Positions 15,844-23,952 of a DNA stretch of 64,000 nt are shown piece by piece. The notes beneath the pieces are model-generated. The model was not told where the DNA came from. It searched no databases and saw nothing but the letters and a program-made list of their open reading frames with translations. This stretch comes from Streptomyces echinatus (GTDB lineage: Bacteria; Actinomycetota; Actinomycetes; Streptomycetales; Streptomycetaceae): the NCBI RefSeq assembly GCF_014203595.1, contig NZ_JACHJK010000006.1:1-64000 (forward strand), given 5' to 3'. Within the stretch, counting starts at the first letter, position 1, and each line of letters starts with the position of its first letter. The position numbers were made by a program, and so were the translations under genes.

Positions 15844-16863
15844 ATGCCCAGCCAGTTCTCCCGACGCAGCCTGATACGCGGACTCACCGCGGCGACCACG
15901 ACCCTCTCCCTCGCCGGCGCTCTCGCCGCCTGCGGCGGAGACAGCGACGCCGCCACCACCACCGAGTCGGCCGGCACGGTGACCGTGGGGCAGCTGTCCA
16001 ACGGAGCCGCCAAGGAGACGAAGCTGAAGGTCTCCGAAGTGAAGTCCATCAGCGCCGAACTGCCCGCCTCCGTCCGCAGGAGCGGCAAGCTCGTCATCGG
16101 CGTCGGCGCCCTGCCCTCGGGATCCGCGCCGCTGAACTACGTGGGCAGCGACCAGAAGACCCTCACCGGCTCCGAACCCGACCTCGGCCGCCTGGTGGCC
16201 GCCGTCCTCGGCCTCGAGCCCGAGATCAAGAACTCCACCTGGGAGAACCTCTTCGTCGGGGTCGACAGCGGCAAGGTCGACGTGGCGTTCTCCAACGTCA
16301 CCGACACCGAGGAACGCAAGAAGAAGTACGAGTTCGCCTCCTACCGCAAGGACAACCTGGCCTTCGAGGTGCCGAAGAAGAGCACCTGGAACTTCGACGG
16401 CGACTACCGGAACCTCGTCGGCAAGACGGTCACGGTGGGCTCCGGCACCAACCAGGAGAAGATCCTCCTGGAGTGGAAGGCCAAGCTGGCCAAGGAGGGC
16501 AAGAAGCTCACCGTCAAGTACTTCCCGGACCAGAACGCCATCAACCTGGCGCTGAGAAGCGGCAAGGTCGACGCCTACTTCGGTCCCAACCCCGCCGTCG
16601 CCTACCGCTCCCGGCAGACCGCGAACACGCCCAACCCGACCCGCAACGCGGGTACCTTCTCCGGCGCCGGCGAGACGCTCCAGGGTCTGATCGCCGCCAC
16701 CTCCAAGAAGGACAGCGGCCTCGCCAAGCCGGTCGCCGACGCCATCAACCACCTCATCGAGAACGGGCAGTACGCCAAGTGGCTGGCCGCCTACAACCTC
16801 TCCAACGAGGCCGTGGCGAAGTCGGAGATCAACCCGCCCGGACTGCCGCTCGACAACTCCTGA
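15844..16863 (+). CDS. Amino acid ABC transporter substrate-binding lipoprotein
   Basis: A 339-residue extracytoplasmic solute-binding protein. A twin-arginine type signal (SRRSLIRGLTAATTT) ends in the lipobox LAAC with the lipidated cysteine at residue 30. The mature part has the SBP_bac_3 pattern GKLVIGVGALPSGSAPLNYV, the ligand-site aspartate in TGSEPDLGRLVAAVLG and the second-lobe FPDQNAINLALRSGKVDAYF. It follows the ATPase gene by 55 bp and completes the importer with a homodimeric permease. It presumably captures S-substituted cysteine or cystine; the ligand is not readable from sequence alone. Confidence 0.93.
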   Translation: MPSQFSRRSLIRGLTAATTTLSLAGALAACGGDSDAATTTESAGTVTVGQLSNGAAKETKLKVSEVKSISAELPASVRRSGKLVIGVGALPSGSAPLNYVGSDQKTLTGSEPDLGRLVAAVLGLEPEIKNSTWENLFVGVDSGKVDVAFSNVTDTEERKKKYEFASYRKDNLAFEVPKKSTWNFDGDYRNLVGKTVTVGSGTNQEKILLEWKAKLAKEGKKLTVKYFPDQNAINLALRSGKVDAYFGPNPAVAYRSRQTANTPNPTRNAGTFSGAGETLQGLIAATSKKDSGLAKPVADAINHLIENGQYAKWLAAYNLSNEAVAKSEINPPGLPLDNS

Positions 16864-16923
16864 CCGGCCGTCACCGCATCCTGTCCCTCCCCGCACATCG
16901 CACCAGGAAAGGACTCCGCCTCC

Positions 16924-17733
16924 GTGGCACACCCGACCGACGTCCGCGGCGGCGGAGCCCCGTCCCTGCCCGATGCCCCCGTCCTCGACAACGCCGTCTG
17001 GGCCGCCCTCACCGGACCGCACACCCACCTCGCCGAGCGGCACGGCCGCGCGGCCCGCTACCGGGCGGACCGCTACGCCTTCGCCGCCCTGGCGGACCCC
17101 GCGGACCCGGCCGCCTGGACCGACCTGCACACGCTCCTCGGGCCCGGCGCCCGCGTGCGGGTCAAGCCCGTCGACGAGGTGCCGGACGGCTGGGCCGTCC
17201 TCGGCGGCGGCGAGGGCGTCCAGCTCGTCGACACCGCGCTGCGGGCCGAACCGGACCCGGAGGCGGTACGGCTGGGTCCCGACGACGTCCCCGAGATCCT
17301 CGGCCTGGTGGCCCGCACCCGGCCCGGCCCGTTCCTGAACCGCACCATCGAGATGGGCACCTATCTCGGCATCCGGCACGAGGGCAGACTCGTCGCCATG
17401 GCGGGCGAGCGGCTGCGGCTGCCCGGCTGGACCGAGATCAGCGCCGTGTGCACCGACCCCGCACACCGCGGCCGGGGACTGGCGACCCGGCTGGTGCGCG
17501 CCGTCGCGGCGGGCATCCGGGACCGAGGGGACACGCCGTTCCTGCACGCCGCCGCCGACAACGCGACCGCGATCCGGCTGTACGAGTCGATCGGCTTCGC
17601 CCTGCGCCGCCGCAACCGCATCGCCGAACTCCGCAGCCCGGGAACACCGGGCGCCGGCCGGACGTTGAGTGTCACGACGAGATCCGCCAGGCGGGCGCCG
17701 ACCCGGCCCGCCGCGCCCGCCGGAGGGAGGTGA
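16924..17733 (+). CDS. GNAT acetyltransferase in the sulfur-salvage operon (SnaA/YxeL-like role)
   Basis: A 269-residue FR47-like GNAT. An N-terminal region of ~110 residues is followed by the catalytic domain: VRLGPDDVPEILGLV, the strand TEISAVCTDPAHRGRGLATRLVRAV with the acetyl-CoA loop HRGRGLAT, and NATAIRLYESIGFALRRRN. Starts at GTG 16924. In Bacillus, a GNAT (YtmI or YxeL) N-acetylates S-substituted cysteines before oxidation, and it sits in the same operon as the transporter and monooxygenases, as here. This protein is longer than those (~170 residues), so it is a functional analogue by context. The basic C-terminal tail overlaps the ribosome binding site of leader 3. Confidence 0.85.
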   Translation: MAHPTDVRGGGAPSLPDAPVLDNAVWAALTGPHTHLAERHGRAARYRADRYAFAALADPADPAAWTDLHTLLGPGARVRVKPVDEVPDGWAVLGGGEGVQLVDTALRAEPDPEAVRLGPDDVPEILGLVARTRPGPFLNRTIEMGTYLGIRHEGRLVAMAGERLRLPGWTEISAVCTDPAHRGRGLATRLVRAVAAGIRDRGDTPFLHAAADNATAIRLYESIGFALRRRNRIAELRSPGTPGAGRTLSVTTRSARRAPTRPAAPAGGR

Positions 17734-17738
17734 CGGCC

Positions 17739-17861
17739 GTGACCCGAGTGCCCCCGTGGACCCGCCCCCAGCGCGTCCCGCACCCGTACCGCTCCGTCCG
17801 TCTGCACTCCCGGCCGCACATAGATCTCCAGCGCGTGTCCGCCGCGCTCTGTCGCCACTGA
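17739..17861 (+). CDS. Cysteine-type leader peptide 3 (regulatory uORF)
   Basis: A 40-residue ORF from GTG 17739, eight bases after a strong GGAGGGAGG site, ending LHSRPHIDLQRVSAALCRH. HIDLQRV followed by SAALC matches leader 1 and the actinobacterial leader family. Its only cysteine is at residue 38. It lies five bases after the GNAT stop and 125 bp before the first monooxygenase. It would therefore add a second cysteine checkpoint inside the salvage operon. Confidence 0.85.
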   Translation: MTRVPPWTRPQRVPHPYRSVRLHSRPHIDLQRVSAALCRH

Positions 17862-17986
17862 CCTCCCCCGGCCCCCCCGGCCCGGGTCCCCCCGCCGCGC
17901 CCGCCCCCGGCCGACGCCGCCTGCCCCGGCCGGCGCCCGCCCCGCGAGCCGGTGTTCCTCGTACGGACATCAAGGAAGGCACCGCC

Positions 17987-19189
17987 GTGTCCTCGACTTC
18001 CCCCGCGCACCTGCATCTCGCCGTGGCCCTGGAGGGCACCGGCTGGCATCCCGCGTCCTGGCGCGAGCCGGTCGCCCGCCCCCGGGACCTGCTCACCGCC
18101 GGATACTGGACCGATCTGATCACCGAGGCCGAGCGCGGCCTCCTCGACTTCGTCACCATCGAGGACGGCCTCGGCCCGCAGTCCTCCCGGATCCTCGCCC
18201 CCGACGAGCGCACCGACCAGGTCCGCGGCCGGCTCGACGCGGTCCTCGTCGCCTCGCGGGTCGCCCCCCTCACCCGGCACATAGGCCTGGTCCCGACCGT
18301 GGTGACCACACACACCGAGCCGTTCCACATCTCCAAGGCGATCGCCACCCTGGACTACGTCAGCGCCGGGCGCGCGGGCGTGCGTGTGCGGGTCACCGCC
18401 CGCCCCGACGAGGCCGCTCACTTCGGCCGGCGTACCATCCGCCGGATCGACTCCTTCGAGGGCCCGGCCGCGCAGGAGGTGATCACCGAGCTGTTCGACG
18501 AGGCCGCCGACTACGTGGAGGTGGTGCGCCGGCTCTGGGACAGCTGGGAGGACGACGCCGAGATCCGGGACGCGGCGACGGGCCGCTTCATCGACCGGGA
18601 CAAGCTGCACTACATCGACTTCGAGGGCCGCTTCTTCAGCGTCAAGGGCCCCTCCATCACCCCCCGCCCGCCGCAGGGCCAGCCGCCGGTCACCGCCCTC
18701 GCCCACCAGCCCGTCCCGTACCGGCTGGTGGCCCGCCAGGCCGACATCGGCTACGTCACCCCGCACGACCGGGCGGAGGCCCGCGCGATCGTCGCCGAGA
18801 TCCGCGCCGGACAGGCGGAGGCCGGCCGCGCCGACGAGACGCTGCACGTCTTCGGTGACCTCGTCGTCCTTCTCGACGACAGCCGGGCCGAGGCGGAGGC
18901 CCGCCGCGAGCGCCTCGACACCCTCGCCGGCGAGCCGTACACCAGCGACGCCCGGATTTTCGCCGGCACGGCCGCCCAACTCGCCGACCTGCTGGAGGAC
19001 CTGGCCGGCGGCGGCCTGACCGGATTCCGGCTGCGGCCCGCGGTCGCCGGCCACGACCTGCCCCGGATCACCGGGGACCTGGTGCCCGAACTACAGCGCC
19101 GCCACCGCTTCCGGGACGCCTACGAGTCCGGCACCCTGCGCGGCCTCCTCGGCCTCACCCGCCCCGCCAACCGCTACGCAGCAGTCTGA
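17987..19189 (+). CDS. LLM-class flavin-dependent monooxygenase (YtmO/CmoO-like)
   Basis: A 400-residue bacterial luciferase-like TIM-barrel enzyme using FMNH2 and oxygen. It begins HLAVALEGTGWHPASW, has the flavin-site strand GLLDFVTIEDGLG, and continues with LTRHIGLVPTVVTTHTEPFHISKAIATLD (key residues IGL-P-TTHTEP). The GTG at 17987 follows AAGGAAGG. Together with the next gene it forms a CmoO/CmoJ-type pair, known in Bacillus to break down N-acetyl-S-alkylcysteines oxidatively. The exact substrate is inferred from the operon. It sits behind leader peptide 3. Confidence 0.88.
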   Translation: MSSTSPAHLHLAVALEGTGWHPASWREPVARPRDLLTAGYWTDLITEAERGLLDFVTIEDGLGPQSSRILAPDERTDQVRGRLDAVLVASRVAPLTRHIGLVPTVVTTHTEPFHISKAIATLDYVSAGRAGVRVRVTARPDEAAHFGRRTIRRIDSFEGPAAQEVITELFDEAADYVEVVRRLWDSWEDDAEIRDAATGRFIDRDKLHYIDFEGRFFSVKGPSITPRPPQGQPPVTALAHQPVPYRLVARQADIGYVTPHDRAEARAIVAEIRAGQAEAGRADETLHVFGDLVVLLDDSRAEAEARRERLDTLAGEPYTSDARIFAGTAAQLADLLEDLAGGGLTGFRLRPAVAGHDLPRITGDLVPELQRRHRFRDAYESGTLRGLLGLTRPANRYAAV

Positions 19190-19214
19190 AAGCCGGAGAG
19201 GACGACCGTACGCC

Positions 19215-20591
19215 ATGAGCAAGCCGTTGAAGCAGATCCACCTGGCCGCCCACTTCCCCGGCGTCAACAACACCACCGTGTGGAGCGACCCGGCCGCCGG
19301 CAGCCACATCGAGTTCAGTTCCTTCGCGCACTTCGCGCGGACCGCGGAACGCGCCAAGTTCGACTTCCTGTTCCTCGCCGAGGGACTCCGGCTGCGCGAA
19401 CAGGGCGGCACGATCTACGACCTGGACGTGGTCGGCCGGCCCGACACCTTCACCGTGCTGGCCGCGCTGGCCGCCGTCACCGAGCGGCTCGGCCTGACCG
19501 GCACCATCAACTCCACGTTCAACGAGCCGTACGAGGTGGCCCGCCAGTTCGCGAGCCTGGACCACCTCTCCGACGGCCGCTCCGCCTGGAACGTCGTCAC
19601 CTCCTGGGACGCCTTCACCGGCGAGAACTTTCGCCGCGGCGGCTTCCTGCCGCAGGACGAGCGCTACTCCCGCGCCAAGGAGTTCCTCGCCACCGCGCAC
19701 GAGCTGTTCGACTCCTGGCGCGGCGACGAGATCCTCGCCGACCAGGCCACCGGCACGTTCCTCCGGGACGCCAAGGCCGGGGCGTTCGTGCACCAGGGAC
19801 AGCACTTCGACATCCACGGCCGGTTCAACGTCCCGCGCTCCCCGCAGGGCCGCCCCGTGATCTTCCAAGCGGGCGACTCCGAGGAGGGACGCGAGTTCGC
19901 CGCCTCCGGCGCCGACGCGATCTTCAGCCGCTACTCCACGCTGAAGGAGGGCCAGGCGTTCTACACGGACGTCAAGTCCCGCCTCGCCAAGTACGGCCGC
20001 CGCCCCGACCAGCTGCTCATCCTGCCCGCCGCGACCTTCGTCCTCGGCGACACCGACCAGGAGGCCGCCGAACTCGCCCGCGACGTCCGCCGCCAGCAGG
20101 TCAGCGGTGCCACCGCCATCAAGCACCTGGAGTTCGTCTGGAACCGCGACCTGTCGGCGTACGACCCCGAGGGCCCGCTGCCCGACGTCGACCCGGTGGT
20201 CGCCGAGGAGCACATCTCCCGGGGCCGTGCCCAGGTGCGGATGTACCGCGACCCGGTCGCCATCGCGCGCGAGTGGCGGCAGCTCGCCGAGGCCAACAAG
20301 TGGTCCATCCGCGACCTGGTCATCAACACCGGCAACCGGCAATCCTTCGTCGGCTCCCCGGCCACCGTCGCGCAGACCATCAACGACTTCGTGCAGGCCG
20401 ACGCCTCCGACGGCTTCATCCTCGTCCCCCACATCACCCCCGGCGGGCTGGACGCGTTCGCCGACCAGGTGGTCCCGCTGCTCCAGGAACAGGGCGTGTT
20501 CCGCACCGAGTACGAGGGCACCACCCTGCGCGACCACCTGGGCCTCGCCCACCCCGACGCCGACGCCCCCGCGGAGCGGGCCGCGTCGTGA
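19215..20591 (+). CDS. NtaA/SnaA/DmoA-family FMN monooxygenase (YtnJ/CmoJ-like)
   Basis: A 458-residue flavin monooxygenase of the NtaA/SnaA/SoxA family. It shows the family opening KQIHLAAHFPGVNNTTVW, the FMN-binding FDFLFLAEGLRLRE, DHLSDGRSAWNVVTSWD and ENFRRGG, and the PVIFQAGDSEEGREFAASGADAIF segment (GDS and SGAD conserved). Relatives cleave C-N or C-S bonds in EDTA, nitrilotriacetate, dimethylsulfide, dibenzothiophene sulfone and N-acetyl-S-substituted cysteines. The last fits best here because of the importer, GNAT and partner monooxygenase. It ends the operon; twin terminators follow 118 bp later. No M20 deacetylase or dedicated flavin reductase is visible nearby. Confidence 0.9.
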   Translation: MSKPLKQIHLAAHFPGVNNTTVWSDPAAGSHIEFSSFAHFARTAERAKFDFLFLAEGLRLREQGGTIYDLDVVGRPDTFTVLAALAAVTERLGLTGTINSTFNEPYEVARQFASLDHLSDGRSAWNVVTSWDAFTGENFRRGGFLPQDERYSRAKEFLATAHELFDSWRGDEILADQATGTFLRDAKAGAFVHQGQHFDIHGRFNVPRSPQGRPVIFQAGDSEEGREFAASGADAIFSRYSTLKEGQAFYTDVKSRLAKYGRRPDQLLILPAATFVLGDTDQEAAELARDVRRQQVSGATAIKHLEFVWNRDLSAYDPEGPLPDVDPVVAEEHISRGRAQVRMYRDPVAIAREWRQLAEANKWSIRDLVINTGNRQSFVGSPATVAQTINDFVQADASDGFILVPHITPGGLDAFADQVVPLLQEQGVFRTEYEGTTLRDHLGLAHPDADAPAERAAS

Positions 20592-20708
20592 GAGAGCCGT
20601 TCCAGGCGTCCCCCGAGGACCGGGGGACCGCGACGCGCAGGGCCACGGGGTGTTCCGCGGCGGCAGCGCCGGTGATCCGGTGCCCCGGTGAACGGCCGGC
20701 ACGACGCA

Positions 20709-20745
20709 CCCGCGCCGTGCCCGGTCAGGCCGGGCACGGCGCGGG
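20709..20745. terminator. Perfect 16-bp hairpin terminator
   Basis: CCCGCGCCGTGCCCGG at 20709-20724 and its exact complement at 20730-20745 flank a five-base loop. It lies between the convergent monooxygenase operon and the metallopeptidase-like gene. Confidence 0.85.
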
Positions 20746-20756
20746 AACGGCGGCGT

Positions 20757-20800
20757 GGCCGCGGGCGTCACCTCCCCCGTGGGTGACGCCCGCGGCCTTT
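20757..20800. terminator. Second perfect 16-bp hairpin terminator with T tract
   Basis: The arms 20757-20772 and 20782-20797 (GGCCGCGGGCGTCACC and its complement) are followed by TTT. It works with the preceding hairpin as a bidirectional barrier between convergent genes. Confidence 0.85.
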
Positions 20801-20841
20801 CCCCCGGCGCCGGTCTGTGGCCCCCCGCCGTCCGTGTGCCG

Positions 20842-21927
20842 TCACCAGCACATGACCGCCGTCTCTCCCGAACCCCACGTGGAGTACAGGCGGACCCGGA
20901 CGGCATAGCGTCGGCCCCTGACGAGCCGGACGCGGACGGCGGCGTTGTCCGGGGTGCCGCCGTCGTCGTGTCCCGCGAGGAAGCGCGGTTCCCCGTCACG
21001 CTCCTCGAAGACCACCAGCACGCTGTCGGCGTCGCCGAAGGTGCCCACCGTGTACGCGCGGGTCTCCGGCGGCTCGACGGCGAAGTCGGCCTGCCCGCCC
21101 GCCCCGAGACCGAGCGGCGCCGACCGGAACGGCAGCAGCGCGGCCGGACCGGACGGACCCATGGGCGGGTACCAGCGGAGCGCGAACTCCTTGTCGGCCG
21201 GGGACAGGGCGCCGGGCGGACGCAGCCCCCCGCGGTACCGCTCCGGCTCCAGCACCAGCCCCGGTCCGAACGGCAGCGTCATGACCGACTGCGGATCCCA
21301 CACCGGGCCGCCCGCCTCCCCGGCGTCCAGCCGGCGCAGCACGTTCGTGTACGTCGTCTCCCGGCTCCAGAAGTTCGGCGGGCCCGCCAGCTCGGCGTAC
21401 ACGGCCTCGTCGTCCCAGTGCAGCCCGGCGAACGGGCTCTGGTGCTCGTGCACCATGCCGAGCGCGTGCCCGATCTGGTGCAGGACCACCCCCCGCTCCC
21501 CGGGTCCGGTCACGTCCCAGCCGAGGTTCATGGTGCGTTCGCCCCGGCCGGCCGACAGCGCGTCCCGGCCGATCGCCGACCAGGAGCCGGCACCGGCCTG
21601 GAACCCGATCCGCAGCTCCGCCTCGTGGCGGTCGCCGGTCTCGGCGAAGGTGACGCCGATGCCCAGGTCCTGCCACTCGCCGAAGCACCCGCGGACCACG
21701 TCCCGCTGCTCCTCCCCGCCGGCCCACGGCACCCGGCGCGGTTCCCCGGTCCCGGGGACCGGGACGACCGACGCGTCGGAGCGGGCGTCCAGGAAGCAGT
21801 AGTGCAGCACCGTGCCGTCGACCCACATCCGCCGCCCGGCGAGCAGCGCGTCCTGCCGCTCGGCGGTCAGCCCCGGGGCAAAGGCCGGGGCCGGCTGCCG
21901 CGGGAGCGAGCAGAGGCGTCGGGTCAT
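20842..21927 (-). CDS. Astacin-like M12 metallopeptidase homologue with HQxxH (probable pseudoenzyme)
   Basis: A 361-residue protein with the astacin fold. WVDGTVLHYCF forms the first strand and FGEWQDLGIGVTF the helix region. The zinc site is VVLHQIGHALGMVHEHQSP and the Met-turn is DPQSVMTLPFG. The three metal histidines (150, 154, 160) are intact. The catalytic glutamate of HExxH is glutamine: residue 151 is encoded by CAG, read directly. The Tyr of the Met-turn SVMHY is also lost. A C-terminal beta domain (~110 residues) follows. There is no clear signal peptide from ATG 21927. It may bind peptides without cleaving them, or be very slow. It is divergent from the LuxR regulator. Confidence 0.82.
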   Translation of the reverse strand: MTRRLCSLPRQPAPAFAPGLTAERQDALLAGRRMWVDGTVLHYCFLDARSDASVVPVPGTGEPRRVPWAGGEEQRDVVRGCFGEWQDLGIGVTFAETGDRHEAELRIGFQAGAGSWSAIGRDALSAGRGERTMNLGWDVTGPGERGVVLHQIGHALGMVHEHQSPFAGLHWDDEAVYAELAGPPNFWSRETTYTNVLRRLDAGEAGGPVWDPQSVMTLPFGPGLVLEPERYRGGLRPPGALSPADKEFALRWYPPMGPSGPAALLPFRSAPLGLGAGGQADFAVEPPETRAYTVGTFGDADSVLVVFEERDGEPRFLAGHDDGGTPDNAAVRVRLVRGRRYAVRVRLYSTWGSGETAVMCW

Positions 21928-22022
21928 GCGGCCAGCCTGCCCGCCCGCCACGGCCGGACGCCTGAGTCGGGGGCTACTCAAGTCGCCCTGTATCAGAACT
22001 GAGTACGCGTGCTCTGAACGGT

Positions 22023-23762
22023 GTGAGGACCTACGAGCAGGACGCGAAGACCCTGGAGTCGCCCTGGCCGTTCACCGGCCGGGTGGACGAACTGGAGCTG
22101 GTGCGCGGTGCGTCGGCCGCGGGCCGGCCCGGCATCGTGCTGACCGGCCCGGCGGGCCACGGCAAGACCCGGCTGATCACGGAGGCGGTCCGGGGCACGG
22201 ACCACGCCCGGGTGACCGGCACGCCCGAGGCCCGGGAGCTGCCCCTCGCCGCGTTCGCGCACCTGCTTCCCGACACCGTGTCGCTGCCCCGCGCGGTCCG
22301 CATGCTGTCCGGCGTGCGGGTCCTCGTGGTGGACGACGCGCAGCTGCTGGACGAGACCTCCGCCGCCCTGGTGCACCAGCTGGCCGTGCACGGGCGCACC
22401 CGACTGGTCGTGGCCGCGACGGACGGCGTGCCCGCGCCCGCCGCGGTGTCCCGGCTGTGGACCGGGGAGCTGCTGCCCCGGCTGGCCCTCGGCCCGCTGT
22501 CCCGCGAGGACACCGCCCAGCTGCTGGCCGGCGCCGGGCTGGAGCCGCTCACCGTGGGCCGGCTGCACCGGGCGTGCCGGGGCGATCTGCGGCTGCTGCG
22601 CGATCTGGTGGCCGCGCTCACCGGGGCCGGCCGGCTGACGCCCGTGCCGGGCACCGGCGAACGGGCCTGGCGGGGTCCGCTGCCGGTCACCCCGGCCGTC
22701 CGTGAGCGGCTCGCCCCCGCGCTGGAGCGGTCCGGCCCGGGCGGACGCGACGCCCTCGAACGCCTCGCCTTCGCCGAGCCCCTGCCCGTGCCGCTGGACG
22801 AGCTGGAACCGGACGTCCTCGAACCCCTGGAGGCGGACGGCCTGATCCACGTCGACGACCAGGGGGGCGTCACCCTGGCCCACCCCCTGCACGGCGCCGC
22901 GCTGCGCGCCGTGGCCGGCACGCTGCGGGCCCGGCGCCTGGCCCGTGCCGTCGACGCCCACGGCCCCGCCCTCGCCGTCGAACAGCGCACCCTGATCCGG
23001 CGGATGGAGCAGTTCGACGTCCGGCCGGTGCCGGCGCCGGTGGGGGAGTGGCTGGTGGCGGAGGGCGTCCCGCTGCCCGCCGGGTACGCCCGGGTCCGCG
23101 CCCGGTTCGCGCGCCTGCGGGGCGAGCTGCGGGAGGCGGCGGCCTGGGCCCGCGAGGGACTGCGGGAGACTCCCTCGGACACCGGCTGCCGGGCCGAACT
23201 CCGCCTCGCCGAAGGACAGCTGCCCGAAGGGCGGCCGGCCGGCGGCGGTGACCCGGACGACGTCCACTCCGTCTACGCGGCCGTGCGCCTCGGTGCGCCG
23301 GAGCGGGCGGCGGGCCGGTTGCCGGCCGGCAGTGTGCTGGCCCGGCACGCGGACGCGCTGGCCCGCGGGGACGGCGCCGCCCTGGACCGGGCCGCGGAGG
23401 CGCTGGCCGAACGGGGCTTCCTGCTGTACGCGGCGGAGGCGCGGGCGCAGGCCGTGCGGGCGCACCGGGATCCGCGCGCCGCGCGGCTGTCCCGGACCCG
23501 GGCCGTCGCCCTGGCCCGCCGCTGCCAGGGGGCCCGCACCCCGGCGCTGACCGGGCTCGTCCTCGGTGAACTCACCGTCCGGCAGCGGCAGATCGTCGCT
23601 CTCGCGGCCGCGGGTCTGAGCAATCGGGAGATCGCCGAGAAGCTCACGCTGTCCGTGCGGACCGTCGGCAATCACCTGTACAGCGCGTACACGCGGCTCG
23701 GCACGGGGGACCGGGGAGCACTGCCCTGGCTGGTGGACGCGCCCGAGCGGGAGACGGCGTAG
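22023..23762 (+). CDS. Large ATP-binding LuxR-family regulator (LAL-like)
   Basis: A 579-residue regulator. The N-terminal STAND-type ATPase has Walker A GPAGHGKT (residues 42-49) and Walker B VRVLVVDDAQLLDE. A helical middle part follows, with the C-terminal LuxR helix-turn-helix ELTVRQRQIVALAAAGLSNREIAEKLTLSVRTVGNHL (key residues LT-RQ-I, LSNREIAEKL, VRTVGNH). It is shorter than classic ~900-residue LALs and lacks an obvious TPR block. It starts at GTG 22023, 95 bp from the divergent metallopeptidase-like gene that it might control. The signal is unknown. Confidence 0.9.
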   Translation: MRTYEQDAKTLESPWPFTGRVDELELVRGASAAGRPGIVLTGPAGHGKTRLITEAVRGTDHARVTGTPEARELPLAAFAHLLPDTVSLPRAVRMLSGVRVLVVDDAQLLDETSAALVHQLAVHGRTRLVVAATDGVPAPAAVSRLWTGELLPRLALGPLSREDTAQLLAGAGLEPLTVGRLHRACRGDLRLLRDLVAALTGAGRLTPVPGTGERAWRGPLPVTPAVRERLAPALERSGPGGRDALERLAFAEPLPVPLDELEPDVLEPLEADGLIHVDDQGGVTLAHPLHGAALRAVAGTLRARRLARAVDAHGPALAVEQRTLIRRMEQFDVRPVPAPVGEWLVAEGVPLPAGYARVRARFARLRGELREAAAWAREGLRETPSDTGCRAELRLAEGQLPEGRPAGGGDPDDVHSVYAAVRLGAPERAAGRLPAGSVLARHADALARGDGAALDRAAEALAERGFLLYAAEARAQAVRAHRDPRAARLSRTRAVALARRCQGARTPALTGLVLGELTVRQRQIVALAAAGLSNREIAEKLTLSVRTVGNHLYSAYTRLGTGDRGALPWLVDAPERETA

Positions 23763-23797
23763 CGGGTGCAGGGCGCCGGCAGGCCGCCGCCGGTGGC

Positions 23798-23851
23798 GGG
23801 CCGGTCGTCGGGCGCGGGCCGGTCGTCGGGCGCGGGCCGGTCGTCGGGCGC
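23798..23851. repeat. Three perfect 18-bp tandem repeats
   Basis: The unit GGGCCGGTCGTCGGGCGC occurs three times head to tail with no mismatch. It lies in the 190-bp gap between the 3' ends of the LuxR regulator and the CHAT gene. No supported gene covers it, although the minus strand could encode repeated PAPDDR. Confidence 0.9.
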
Positions 23852-23952
23852 GGGCAGGTGCCGGCCGCGCGGCTGCCGCGCCCCGCGTCCGGACACCGTC
23901 CGCTCGCTCGGGTGTCCTCGTTCCGGTGCCGTCGGCCGTGCCGGATCCGTCC

